A stretch of 64,000 bases of DNA from Candidatus Nitrotoga sp. AM1P (GTDB lineage Bacteria > Pseudomonadota > Gammaproteobacteria > Burkholderiales > Gallionellaceae). Position 1 is the stretch's first letter, and every line of letters starts with the position of its first letter. Below, one piece after another: positions 38,468 through 46,702 of this stretch. Below the pieces are notes generated by a model. That model was not told the DNA's origin. It searched no databases and worked only from the letters and a program-made list of their open reading frames with translations. The position numbers were made by a program, and so were the translations under genes. The stretch covers positions 2,728,001 through 2,792,000 of the forward strand of contig NZ_AP019547.1 of assembly GCF_013168275.1 (NCBI RefSeq), in the 5' to 3' direction.

Positions 38468-38930
38468 TGAATCTGATCTGGAAGTAGTGGCCTTGCTTCG
38501 GTAAGCGTCTATTGTATTCGTGGTTGATGGATAAGTGAGACTGGCTCGAATATTAGCAGTTAATATTTCAATGAACTCGTCAAGAATTCAAGCTTCATCT
38601 ATCGCCGTGCACAAGTATTTCTACTGCTTTATAAAAAACATAATGTTCAGACTGTGGATTCACAAGTTATTATTATATCCAATTGGTAAGCTGAGAGTTA
38701 TTCTTAATGTTGTTCTGTACTTGATATATCTCCATAATATTTTACGCTTCATACTGGTTTGTAGCCCCAAGTCTTGAAAGTCATTAGGAAAAATTTATTT
38801 GTTTAATAGAGGAACTACAAACGAAACTCCAAGCCGAACTTGTTGTTCGAGAGTCTGGTTATGGATAGGGATTGTTCTAGGCGGTTGTTTCCAAAAAATT
38901 CAATACCACTCCAAAATTATCCCGCAGGCT
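38468..38930. other. Noncoding stretch upstream of hrcA
   Basis: About 460 AT-rich bases. The one longer frame (38535-38777) is a low-complexity translation with no recognisable family and no good ribosome site. It should hold the hrcA promoter; nothing else can be named. Confidence 0.4.
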
Positions 38931-38934
38931 ACTA

Positions 38935-39051
38935 CCGGTTTTTCAATTGGTAGTTCCTGACAATAATGAACTTGCCCGTGGTACATTACGCGCCATTCTG
39001 CATCAAGCCAGTCTCAGCGGTGACGAGTTTAACGCATTATGCTGTCCATAA
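38935..39051 (+). pseudogene. Remnant of a HicA-like toxin gene, C-terminal part
   Basis: One frame reads LVVPDNNELARGTLRAILHQ followed by ASLSGDEFNALCCP and a stop. The pattern VP-x-(N/H)-x-E-L-x-R-G-T-L-R-x-I-L-x-Q-A-x-(I/L)-S-x-x-E-F is the C-terminal half of HicA mRNA-interferase toxins. The N-terminal part with the catalytic His is not found in frame upstream, and no HicB antitoxin follows. It is a toxin-antitoxin fossil. Confidence 0.5.
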
Positions 39052-39120
39052 ATTAGTGGCGGTAAAGATTTAAAGATGAATAAAATTTCCACCTCAATCA
39101 TTTTTTTAAACGGAGAAACC

Positions 39121-40602
39121 ATGAAATCAGTTTATATTTCAACCCTACTAGTCGTAACCCTAGCGGCATTCGCTGACGTATATGCGGCTAACTCTACGCT
39201 GAGTGTAACCTGTAAAGGTGATGACGTGGGTGCTGATGTATTGGTTAATGGCAAATTCAAGGGCGAATGCCCTGTGGATGTGCTGGTACCAGAAGGCACA
39301 TTAAAATTGAAGGTGCAAAAGAAAGTTGATGCTTCCAGTGCACGTATATTCGAGCAAGAAATTCGCATGGGCGATAACGTGATTAAAACGGTTGAAGTGT
39401 CATTGGGTGCGCCGCAAAAGAATGCCGAAGGCAAGCAAGAGTCAGCGCAATTGGGCGTGGAGCAGGCTGAGACGAAGAAGGGGTCGTTGCTGAGTGTCAC
39501 CTGTAAAATTGATGATATGGATGCTGAAGTGTTCGTCGACGATCAACTTAAGGGTGTATGTCCACTAGACGTGCAGGTGCCTGAAGGCACGTTGAAGTTG
39601 CGGGTGCAAAAGAAAGTTGATGCTTTTAATGATCGCACATTCGAACAAGAACTCCGTGTGGGAGACGGTGCGATTAAAAAGGTCGAGGTTCAACTGGGTA
39701 CGGCGCAACTCAACGCCGTAGGTAAACAGCGCGAACCTGAGCAGGTTGAGGTTAAAAAGGGAATGTTCAAAGATTGTCCAAGCTGCCCAGAAATGATAGT
39801 CATCCCGGCAGGAAGTTTTGACATGGGTTCGCCGGATAATGAGGCTGGGCACGGCGTTGATGAGAGCCCTGTTCATCGGGTCACTTTACCGTCTTTTGCT
39901 TTAGGTAAAACCGAAGTTACTCGAAGTCAGTATGCCGCATTTGTGGGCGAGACAAAGCATGATGCGGGAACATGTTGGGCAGTCAACGAAAGCGGTTGGG
40001 TTGAAGAACGTGTTGGCCGTAATTCGGGCGACTTTGGCTTCCGTAAAGACCTTGTTGGTGACAGTGAGTTTGATAATCGTCCGGTTGCCTGTGTCAATTG
40101 GTTTGATGCACAAGCCTACGTCCAATGGTTATCAAAGAAAACCGGAAAGAATTACCGTTTGCCGACTGAAGCAGAATGGGAATATGCCGCTCGTGCTGGC
40201 ACGACAACCGCTTTTTACTGGGGTAATGATGTCGGGAATAACAATGCTAACTGTAGTGATTGCGGCCACAAGTGGGACGGATCTTCCACCCCGTGGGAAG
40301 GAGCAAAATCTGCCCCAGTAGGCAGCTTTAAGCCGAATGCTTTTGGCCTATATGACATGCTAGGCAATGTGTGGGAATGGACGGAGGATACTTATCATAA
40401 TAATTACAAAGGTGCGCCAACGAATGGAAGTGCTTGGGTGCAAAAAACCTCTGGGAATGATAGGGCTGTAGGACGTGTTATTCGTGGCGGCTCTTGGAAA
40501 TACACTTCGAAGTTTATGCGCTCAGCATATCGTGTGGGGAACGAAGAGATAAAACGTTATGAATACAAGGTTGGGTTTCGTCTTGCTAGAACGCTCCCAT
40601 AA
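39121..40602 (+). CDS. Exported SUMF1/FGE-fold protein with duplicated N-terminal module
   Basis: 493 residues from the ATG at 39121, which has GGAG 5 bases upstream. A signal peptide (MKSVYISTLLVVTLAAFADVYAA) is followed by two copies of a 97-residue PEGA-like module and a C-terminal FGE-sulfatase/SUMF1 domain (MIVIPAGSFDMGSPDNEAG, KTEVTRSQYAAFV, YRLPTEAEWEYAARAG, GLYDMLGNVWEWTEDTY, RVIRGGSW, YKVGFRLART). The two cysteines used by true formylglycine enzymes near RGGSW are absent (RGGSWKYTSKFMRSAYRV). It is therefore probably a binding or lectin-like member. No operon partner is evident. Confidence 0.85.
   Translation: MKSVYISTLLVVTLAAFADVYAANSTLSVTCKGDDVGADVLVNGKFKGECPVDVLVPEGTLKLKVQKKVDASSARIFEQEIRMGDNVIKTVEVSLGAPQKNAEGKQESAQLGVEQAETKKGSLLSVTCKIDDMDAEVFVDDQLKGVCPLDVQVPEGTLKLRVQKKVDAFNDRTFEQELRVGDGAIKKVEVQLGTAQLNAVGKQREPEQVEVKKGMFKDCPSCPEMIVIPAGSFDMGSPDNEAGHGVDESPVHRVTLPSFALGKTEVTRSQYAAFVGETKHDAGTCWAVNESGWVEERVGRNSGDFGFRKDLVGDSEFDNRPVACVNWFDAQAYVQWLSKKTGKNYRLPTEAEWEYAARAGTTTAFYWGNDVGNNNANCSDCGHKWDGSSTPWEGAKSAPVGSFKPNAFGLYDMLGNVWEWTEDTYHNNYKGAPTNGSAWVQKTSGNDRAVGRVIRGGSWKYTSKFMRSAYRVGNEEIKRYEYKVGFRLARTLP
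39199..39732 (+). repeat. Tandem duplication inside the SUMF1-fold gene
   Basis: Two units, 39199-39441 and 39490-39732, are offset by exactly 291 bases (97 codons). Both begin LSVTCK and contain PEGTLKL-VQKKVDA, and they share an identical DNA run (gtgcaaaagaaagttgatgc). Synonymous changes elsewhere show that the copies are not recent. Each unit resembles a PEGA-type surface domain. Confidence 0.85.
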
Positions 40603-40701
40603 AGTGGGGGCATTTTATATTTGTTAAATTTGATGTAGCTTCTTTTTTTGGATGCCGAAGGGGGTGTTGCCAAAAAGATACAGAGAGTCACAATTTATGC
40701 T

Positions 40702-41574
40702 ATGAAATTCCCTTTTAAAACTGTCGCTCTGATCGGAAAATACAAGACACCGGAAATTACCGGGCCGTTGCTGCGGTTGGCTGCCTTTCTTTCCGAGCAA
40801 GATGTTTCTGTAGTAGTGGACAGTCTCACGGCCGAGCACCTAAAGCAGCACGATTATAAAGTTATGACTTTGGACACGATGGGGGATGAGGTAGATCTGG
40901 CCATCGTGCTGGGCGGCGATGGAACCATGTTGAACATTGCGCGTACCTTGGCCCCCCTCGGTATTCCGCTAGTGGGAGTGAATCAGGGGCGGTTAGGTTT
41001 TCTTACCGACATATCGGTTGATACCATGCAGCAAACCATAGCCGCTATGCTGGGCGGCAATTTCGTCACTGAGCAGCGTATGTTGTTGTCTACCTGTATT
41101 TTGCGCGATGGTGTTGAGGTATTTAGTTCGCTAGCGTTCAACGAAGTGGTGTTACATCGCGGCAATATCAGCAGCATGATTGAATTCGAGGTGCGCATCG
41201 ACGATGAGTATCTATATCTTCAACGTGCAGATGGTTTGATTGTGGCGACCCCTACTGGCTCTACAGCATATGCATTATCCGCTGGCGGTCCTATCTTGCA
41301 TCCTTCACTCGACCTTATCGCTCTGGTTCCTGTCTGTCCGCATACCTTAAGTAATCGTCCCATCGTTGTTAAAAGCGAATCGTTGCTGGAAATTTTGCCG
41401 CACCGCATTTCTGATGCGCGCGTGCATTTTGATAGCCACGCCTACTTTGATTTGCAGGAAAATGACAAAGTGGTGGTGAGGCGTCATTCAAAGCCGGCTT
41501 GTCTATTGCATCCAGTAGGACATAGCTATTACCGTACATTGCGTGAAAAATTGCTCTGGAATAAAACATTGTAA
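40702..41574 (+). CDS. nadK: NAD kinase
   Basis: About 290 residues from the ATG at 40702 (MKFPFKTVALIGKYKTPE). The nucleotide motif GGDGTMLNIARTLAPLGIPLVGVNQGRLGFLTDI and the NE/D and GGPIL motifs (SLAFNEVVLHRG, PTGSTAYALSAGGPILHPSL) define the family. It makes NADP from NAD. The TTG at 40648 would add 18 residues without family support. Its stop overlaps the recN start (TAATG). Confidence 0.95.
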   Translation: MKFPFKTVALIGKYKTPEITGPLLRLAAFLSEQDVSVVVDSLTAEHLKQHDYKVMTLDTMGDEVDLAIVLGGDGTMLNIARTLAPLGIPLVGVNQGRLGFLTDISVDTMQQTIAAMLGGNFVTEQRMLLSTCILRDGVEVFSSLAFNEVVLHRGNISSMIEFEVRIDDEYLYLQRADGLIVATPTGSTAYALSAGGPILHPSLDLIALVPVCPHTLSNRPIVVKSESLLEILPHRISDARVHFDSHAYFDLQENDKVVVRRHSKPACLLHPVGHSYYRTLREKLLWNKTL

Positions 41575-43271
41575 TGCTGAAGTTTCTTAGTATCCGCGAT
41601 TTTGTCATTGTTGATTCCCTTGAACTTGATTTTTCCTCCGGTTTCACCGCGCTCACTGGCGAGACGGGTGCGGGTAAATCCATTTTGATTGACGCCTTGT
41701 CGCTGGCGTTGGGCGAACGTGGCGATGCGGGCATGGTGCGTAGCGGTTGTGAGCGCGCCGAGATCAGTACGGAATTCGATATAGCCGACTTGCCCGATTT
41801 GCAATCCTGGTTGTGCGAGCAAGAGTTGGTAGGTGATGCGAATATATGCTTGCTGCGCAGGGTGTTGGATGCCAACGGACGGTCGCGTGGTTTCATTAAT
41901 GGGCGTAGCGCCACGTTGCAACAGATGCGCGATGCGGGTGAGTATCTGCTCGATATCCACGGTCAGCATGCACATCAATCCTTATTGTATCCCGATGCTC
42001 AGCGCGATCTGCTGGATGGTTATGCCGGTTTGATAAGCGAAGTGGAAGAGCTGGCGGGATTATTCCGCGAGTGGCAAACGTTGCTTCGCCGCCGTACAAA
42101 ACTGGAGCAAACAGCTGAAGCGGTGGCTAGCGAGCGTGAGTTATTGTTGTTCCAGCGGCACGAGCTGGAAATGTTGAACTTTACCGTACAGGCGTGGGCG
42201 GAATTACAGAGCGAATATGCGCGCCTGTCGCACGCCGCAGACCTGTTGGAAACCGCACAGTTTGGCGTGGAAATATTAAGTGAAGCCGATACTGCTTGCC
42301 TTGCGCAATTGAATGCGCTTACTGTCCGTTTACGCGTAGGTATTGAATTCGACGGATCCTTGCAGGATACGCTTAATATAGTGGAAAGTGCCCAAAACGA
42401 TTTGCAGGAAGCCGTGTATGCGTTACGCCATTATCCACAGAAAGTGGATATTGACCCGCAAAAATTACTTGAGCAGGAACAGCGCATGGCTGCGGTAGTG
42501 GATGCGTCGCGCAAATACCGGGTAGTGCCAGAGCAATTACCCGATGTCTTGCAGTGTATTGTCGCGCGGCTGGATGATCTGGGTAGCGATGCTGACCTCG
42601 CCGCATTGGCGCAGCAAGAGGCTGCCGCACGTGAACAGTATCTATCTGCCGCGAAAAAATTGGGTGCGGCGCGCAAAAAAGCAGCTGAAAAATTATCACG
42701 TGAAATTACTGCTGCAATGCAGACTCTGGCCATGCAGGGCGGTAATTTCGCTGTGGTACTGAGACCGCTTGCTGAAGGAAATGCACAGGGGCTGGAAGCG
42801 CTCGAATTTCAGGTAGCGATCAATCCCGGTTCACCGTTACGCAGCTTGGCAAAAGTTGCCTCTGGTGGCGAATTATCGCGTATCAGTCTGGCGATACAGG
42901 TGGCCGCCAGTCAGGCAGCCACCGTGCCCACGTTGATTTTTGACGAAGTGGATAGTGGCATAGGTGGGCGTGTGGCGGAAATTGTTGGTGCTTTGCTTAA
43001 GCGCTTGGGGCAGCGTCATCAAGTGATGTGCGTAACGCATTTGCCGCAGGTGGCGGCAATGGCGGATGCACAATGGCAGGTAAGTAAATCCAGCCGAAAC
43101 GGTGCTACCGTGAGTACCATATTTATCCTCAATCGGGCGGAACGTGTCGAGGAAATTGCACGCATGTTGGGTGGAGTAAGAATTACTGATACCACGCGCA
43201 AACATGCGGCTGAAATGCTTGATGGGGGGCTCGATTTGTCGAGCTGCGGCAGCTTTGATGTATCATGCTGA
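41574..43271 (+). CDS. recN: DNA repair protein RecN
   Basis: 565 residues. An SMC-like ATPase: Walker A GETGAGKSILIDAL, a central coiled coil (about 160-380), the ABC signature VASGGELSRISLAIQ and Walker B PTLIFDEVDSGIGG. The opening FLSIRDFVIVDSLELDFSSGFTALTG is typical. RecN helps repair double-strand breaks. It is coupled to nadK by a 1-base overlap. In many relatives fur follows; here bamE follows directly. Confidence 0.96.
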   Translation: MLKFLSIRDFVIVDSLELDFSSGFTALTGETGAGKSILIDALSLALGERGDAGMVRSGCERAEISTEFDIADLPDLQSWLCEQELVGDANICLLRRVLDANGRSRGFINGRSATLQQMRDAGEYLLDIHGQHAHQSLLYPDAQRDLLDGYAGLISEVEELAGLFREWQTLLRRRTKLEQTAEAVASERELLLFQRHELEMLNFTVQAWAELQSEYARLSHAADLLETAQFGVEILSEADTACLAQLNALTVRLRVGIEFDGSLQDTLNIVESAQNDLQEAVYALRHYPQKVDIDPQKLLEQEQRMAAVVDASRKYRVVPEQLPDVLQCIVARLDDLGSDADLAALAQQEAAAREQYLSAAKKLGAARKKAAEKLSREITAAMQTLAMQGGNFAVVLRPLAEGNAQGLEALEFQVAINPGSPLRSLAKVASGGELSRISLAIQVAASQAATVPTLIFDEVDSGIGGRVAEIVGALLKRLGQRHQVMCVTHLPQVAAMADAQWQVSKSSRNGATVSTIFILNRAERVEEIARMLGGVRITDTTRKHAAEMLDGGLDLSSCGSFDVSC

Positions 43272-43296
43272 AGTTCCATTATCGATGGCTTTTACT

Positions 43297-43680
43297 ATGC
43301 GCATTAAGTTGATTGTTGTCTCTGTGTTGCTCGTTTCGTGCAGTGAAATGACTATGCCCAAGCTACCCTCGTTCACTGCTCACAAGATGGAAATTAATCA
43401 AGGCAATATGGTTACTCCTGAAATGCGTCATAAGCTCAAGTTAGGTATGACGCGATTGCAAGTGCAGGCTGTTCTTGGTACGCCACTAGTCAATGATGCC
43501 TTTCATACTAACCGTTGGGATTATGTCTATAGGCTCGAAAAAAAGGGTAAGTTGCTTGAAAAGCAACGCATGACGCTATATTTCGAGGGCGACTACCTAA
43601 CTCGTATTGACGATGGCAACATGCCCGTGCTACCCGCGATGGTCGTGCCTGTATTGACTGAACCCGTCGGCGAGAATTAG
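43297..43680 (+). CDS. bamE: Outer-membrane assembly lipoprotein BamE
   Basis: About 127 residues: [18 protein letters not shown] has a short lipoprotein signal with lipobox LLVSC. The SmpA/OmlA core is [48 protein letters not shown], the standard fold of BamE. It helps BamA insert outer-membrane barrels. The ATG at 43285 is an equal option; a longer frame reaches into recN. It starts within 30 bases of the recN stop and precedes dapB by 26 bases. Confidence 0.92.
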   Translation: MRIKLIVVSVLLVSCSEMTMPKLPSFTAHKMEINQGNMVTPEMRHKLKLGMTRLQVQAVLGTPLVNDAFHTNRWDYVYRLEKKGKLLEKQRMTLYFEGDYLTRIDDGNMPVLPAMVVPVLTEPVGEN

Positions 43681-43706
43681 TCCTGAAAAATATTCAAGGA
43701 GTAACG

Positions 43707-44513
43707 ATGAATAAAATAAAAGTCGTAATTGCTGGTTGTAGCGGGCGAATGGGCAAGACTTTGCTGGAAGGCATACTACAGTCGGGTGATCTGACCTTAC
43801 ATGCGGCTCTGGAGCATGCCTCCAGTGCGCAGTTGGGGAAAGATGCTGGTGAGTTGGCTGGTAGTATATGTGGTGTAAAGATTACCGCTAATGTGGAGGA
43901 TGCTCTGCAAGGTGCGAATGTGCTGATTGATTTTACGCGTCCGGAAGGCACGATGCACCACCTTGGCGTATGTATAAAACTCGGCGTGCCGATGGTTATA
44001 GGCACCACCGGTTTTTCTGCGCAACAAAAGGTGCAGTTGGGTGCGGCAGCGCAGCACATCGGTATCGTGTTTGCTCCCAACATGAGCGTAGGTGTAAACC
44101 TTACCTTCAAATTGCTGGAAATGGCGTCCAAAGTGTTAAGCCATGGCTATGATATTGAAATTATCGAAGCACATCACCGTCATAAAGTGGATGCACCCTC
44201 TGGAACCGCGCTGGGTATGGGAGAAGTCATTGCAAAAACATTGGGGCGCGATCTGGCTAAATGCGCTGTATATGGTCGTGAAGGTGTCACAGGTGAACGC
44301 GATCCGTCTACCATTGGCTTCGCTACCGTGCGTGGTGGCGATATTGTGGGAGATCACACCGTGCTCTTTGCAGGCATCGGTGAACGTATCGAAATTACTC
44401 ACAAGGCGAGTAGTCGTGCCACTTTTGCTCTCGGTGCGCTACGTGCAGCACGTTTTTTGCAAGACAAGGCGGCTGGGATGTATGACATGCAGGATGTGCT
44501 TGAGTTGAAGTAA
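43707..44513 (+). CDS. dapB: 4-hydroxy-tetrahydrodipicolinate reductase
   Basis: 268 residues. The dinucleotide motif is [17 protein letters not shown], and the catalytic region is [23 protein letters not shown], with the signature E-(A/Q)-H-H-x-x-K-x-D-x-P-S-G-T-A. It is the second step of lysine/diaminopimelate synthesis. AAGGAG lies 6 bases before the ATG. Its place after bamE is usual for betaproteobacteria. Confidence 0.97.
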   Translation: MNKIKVVIAGCSGRMGKTLLEGILQSGDLTLHAALEHASSAQLGKDAGELAGSICGVKITANVEDALQGANVLIDFTRPEGTMHHLGVCIKLGVPMVIGTTGFSAQQKVQLGAAAQHIGIVFAPNMSVGVNLTFKLLEMASKVLSHGYDIEIIEAHHRHKVDAPSGTALGMGEVIAKTLGRDLAKCAVYGREGVTGERDPSTIGFATVRGGDIVGDHTVLFAGIGERIEITHKASSRATFALGALRAARFLQDKAAGMYDMQDVLELK

Positions 44514-44597
44514 GTGCTTAGGTAGAGTCTTCAACAGAGAAAAATTAATATTTAGCACAATCATTTACTTAATTGTTGAGATGTTACAGATGGCAAC

Positions 44598-45203
44598 ATG
44601 ATTGCTAATATTCCCCGCTTTGAGCAAGCGTTTGTCAAATTTGATGCCGCTAACGCTGCTGATCCTAATCAGGATGTTTTCGAGGGTGTGATTTATCCCA
44701 AAGAACTACTCTATTCTAAACGCATGACTGCCATGCTTAAGCATTTTGAGCCTGATGCGTCTGAAACATTACAACTGGCAGCGCGTTGTCAGCATATCTG
44801 CCGCTGGAAAATCTCACGCAACAATTATCCAATGGATAGAATAGGGTATAAATGTTGGCGCATGGAACTGTATAAATTTCACGGTGAAATTACGGGTGAG
44901 ATTATGCGCGAGGTAGGCTATGACGAGGAAATGATTGCTAATGTACAAGCGCTGTTGCGCAAAGAAAAGCTTAAAACCAACCCGGAAAGCCAGAGTTTGG
45001 AAGACGTCGTTGGCTTAGTGTTCCTTCAGTATTATCTGGTAGATTTTTTTAATAAATATAGTTCTTTTGAAGAAGAAAAATTGTTCAACATTCTCTGCAA
45101 AACTTGGAAAAAAATGTCTGAAAAAGGCCACATAACTGCATTAAAGTTCAACTTCACTTCAGAGCTGCGGACGGTAATTAATAAAGTGCTGGTGGTAGCC
45201 TGA
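44598..45203 (+). CDS. DUF4202 family protein
   Basis: 201 residues, soluble, mostly helical. Conserved-looking stretches are VIYPKELLYSKRMTAMLKHFEP, LAARCQHICRWKISRNNYPMDRIGYKCWRMELYKFHGEI and EDVVGLVFLQYYLVDFFNKYS. These match the DUF4202 family, whose His residues (CQHICRW, KFHGE) hint at an HD-like metal site, but the function is unknown. It lies between dapB and carA, where most relatives have no gene or a different one. No good ribosome site precedes the ATG. Confidence 0.8.
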   Translation: MIANIPRFEQAFVKFDAANAADPNQDVFEGVIYPKELLYSKRMTAMLKHFEPDASETLQLAARCQHICRWKISRNNYPMDRIGYKCWRMELYKFHGEITGEIMREVGYDEEMIANVQALLRKEKLKTNPESQSLEDVVGLVFLQYYLVDFFNKYSSFEEEKLFNILCKTWKKMSEKGHITALKFNFTSELRTVINKVLVVA

Positions 45204-45257
45204 TTATTTATCACGGTAACAGTGAGTCCAGTTAAGCTGGCAGATTGGGTTTTACAT

Positions 45258-45286
45258 TTGATACCCCCCTTGCTATGAGGTATAAT
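45258..45286 (+). promoter_or_regulatory. Near-consensus sigma-70 promoter upstream of carA
   Basis: TTGATA (-35) and TATAAT (-10) are separated by exactly 17 bases. Transcription would start near 45293, only a few bases before a strong hairpin with a T-rich tail. This is the best promoter match I saw in the window. Confidence 0.7.
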
Positions 45287-45298
45287 TAAAAAATAATG

Positions 45299-45331
45299 GC
45301 GGGATGAACGATCAGTTCGTCCCGCTTCTTT
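45299..45331 (+). terminator. Intrinsic terminator or attenuator in the carA leader
   Basis: Arms GCGGGATGAAC and GTTCGTCCCGC pair over 11 positions with one G-T wobble around a GATCA loop, followed by TTCTTTAT. It lies 95 bases after the DUF4202 stop, so it may end that transcript. It also lies directly downstream of the promoter at 45258-45286, so it could attenuate carAB. Confidence 0.75.
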
Positions 45332-45355
45332 ATGTCATCTGAGCGGTTAGCTCGA

Positions 45356-45460
45356 ATGTTTTATAAATTTACGCGTACGCTCTTTCTTTGGTTTTTTGGT
45401 TGCTATGCAAGATGTTGTTCTCTCGGGTATTTAACCCCGTTCGTTCACGAAGCTGGCTAA
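45356..45460 (+). CDS. Possible short leader peptide upstream of carA
   Basis: A 34-codon frame beginning MFYKFTRTLFLWFFGCYARC and ending in TAA lies between the leader hairpin and carA. Its first half is coded by a T-rich stretch, as in the pyrL leader of E. coli pyrBI, which senses UTP. There is only a weak ribosome site and no strong terminator after it, so this is speculative. Confidence 0.2.
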   Translation: MFYKFTRTLFLWFFGCYARCCSLGYLTPFVHEAG

Positions 45461-45573
45461 TCAAGTAAGTAAGGTTCGTCGGGATGGGAAAATTCCCCAA
45501 CTCGCAAAATCTTGCGCGATCATTACGCGAATTTATGAAGTATTCAGACTAATGCTACATTGGAGAGTATCTG

Positions 45574-46701
45574 GTGTCACAAACGAACCCTGCCATTTTA
45601 GTGCTTGCCGATGGGACGGTGTTTCGTGGTACTGCCATTGGTGTTTCTGGCATGTGCGTGGGCGAGGTGGTGTTTAATACCTCGATGACCGGCTACCAGG
45701 AAATTCTTACTGACCCATCCTACTTTAAACAGATTGTCACTATGACTTATCCTCACATCGGCAATGTGGGCGTGAATGTTGAGGATAAAGAATCGCGCCA
45801 AGTGTTTGCCAGTGGACTGGTGATCCGTGATTTGTCCTTGACGGTGAGCAACTGGCGCAGTACGCAATCGCTGTCCGATTACCTCAAAGCCAATAAAATA
45901 GTGGCGATTTCCGACATTGACACCCGTAAGCTAACGCGCATTTTGCGCGAAAAGGGTGCTCAAAACGGCTGTATTGCCACTGGTATAGATGAGGGGGCGG
46001 CGCTACATGCGGCGTGCGAATTTGTGGGGCTGGACGGAATGGATCTGGCACAGTATGCCTCTTGTGAAAAATATTACGATTGGACGCAACGAGAGTGGAA
46101 TTTGAAGGACGGCTACCGCAGTAATGAGCGTTCCGAATTTCATGTGGTGGCATATGATTTTGGTACTAAGCACAATATTCTGCGCAAGCTGGCCGAACGC
46201 GGCTGCAAGATTACAGTTGTGCCCGCTAAGACCAGTGCCGAAGATGTATTGGCGCTCAAGCCGGACGGAGTGTTACTGCCAAATGGCCCGGGTGATCCTG
46301 AGCCGTGCAATTATGCTATTGCGGCAACGCAGCAATTTTTACGTGTGGGTGTGCCATTGTTCGGTATTTGCCTGGGACATCAGATTCTTAGCTTGGCAGT
46401 GGGAGCTAAGACGGTGAAAATGAAACTTGGTCATCGAGGCGCAAACCATCCGGTTCAGGATCTGCAGAGTAAGCAGGTGATGATTACCAGCCAGAACCAC
46501 GGTTTTGCGGTGGATGCGACGACCTTGCCAGCGAATGCGCGTGTGACACATGTGTCGCTGTTCGATGGCACGCTACAGGGCTTCGAGTTGACCGATAAGC
46601 CTGCGTTCTGTTTCCAGGGCCATCCTGAAGCCAGTCCCGGCCCACATGATGTGGATTATTTGTTTGATCGCTTCGTGACGCTGATGCGCAAGAGTTCCTG
46701 A
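45574..46701 (+). CDS. carA: Carbamoyl-phosphate synthase small (glutaminase) subunit
   Basis: 375 residues from a GTG behind a GGAGA site. The N-terminal domain ([42 protein letters not shown]) and the class I glutaminase with Cys in [10 protein letters not shown] and the His-Glu in [11 protein letters not shown] are complete. It gives ammonia to CarB for carbamoyl phosphate, feeding pyrimidines and arginine. carB follows after one base. Confidence 0.97.
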   Translation: MSQTNPAILVLADGTVFRGTAIGVSGMCVGEVVFNTSMTGYQEILTDPSYFKQIVTMTYPHIGNVGVNVEDKESRQVFASGLVIRDLSLTVSNWRSTQSLSDYLKANKIVAISDIDTRKLTRILREKGAQNGCIATGIDEGAALHAACEFVGLDGMDLAQYASCEKYYDWTQREWNLKDGYRSNERSEFHVVAYDFGTKHNILRKLAERGCKITVVPAKTSAEDVLALKPDGVLLPNGPGDPEPCNYAIAATQQFLRVGVPLFGICLGHQILSLAVGAKTVKMKLGHRGANHPVQDLQSKQVMITSQNHGFAVDATTLPANARVTHVSLFDGTLQGFELTDKPAFCFQGHPEASPGPHDVDYLFDRFVTLMRKSS

Positions 46702-46702
46702 T

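Noticed and set aside
38468..38530. CIRCE element before hrcA
   Set aside because: The TTAGCACTC-N9-GAGTGCTAA pattern was looked for and is absent.
38535..38777. 80-codon plus-strand frame upstream of hrcA
   Set aside because: AT-rich translation with no recognisable family and no ribosome site.
45540..45560. ArgR box before carA (TGAAGTATTCA)
   Set aside because: The spacing is shorter than an ARG box and only one half-symmetric copy is present.
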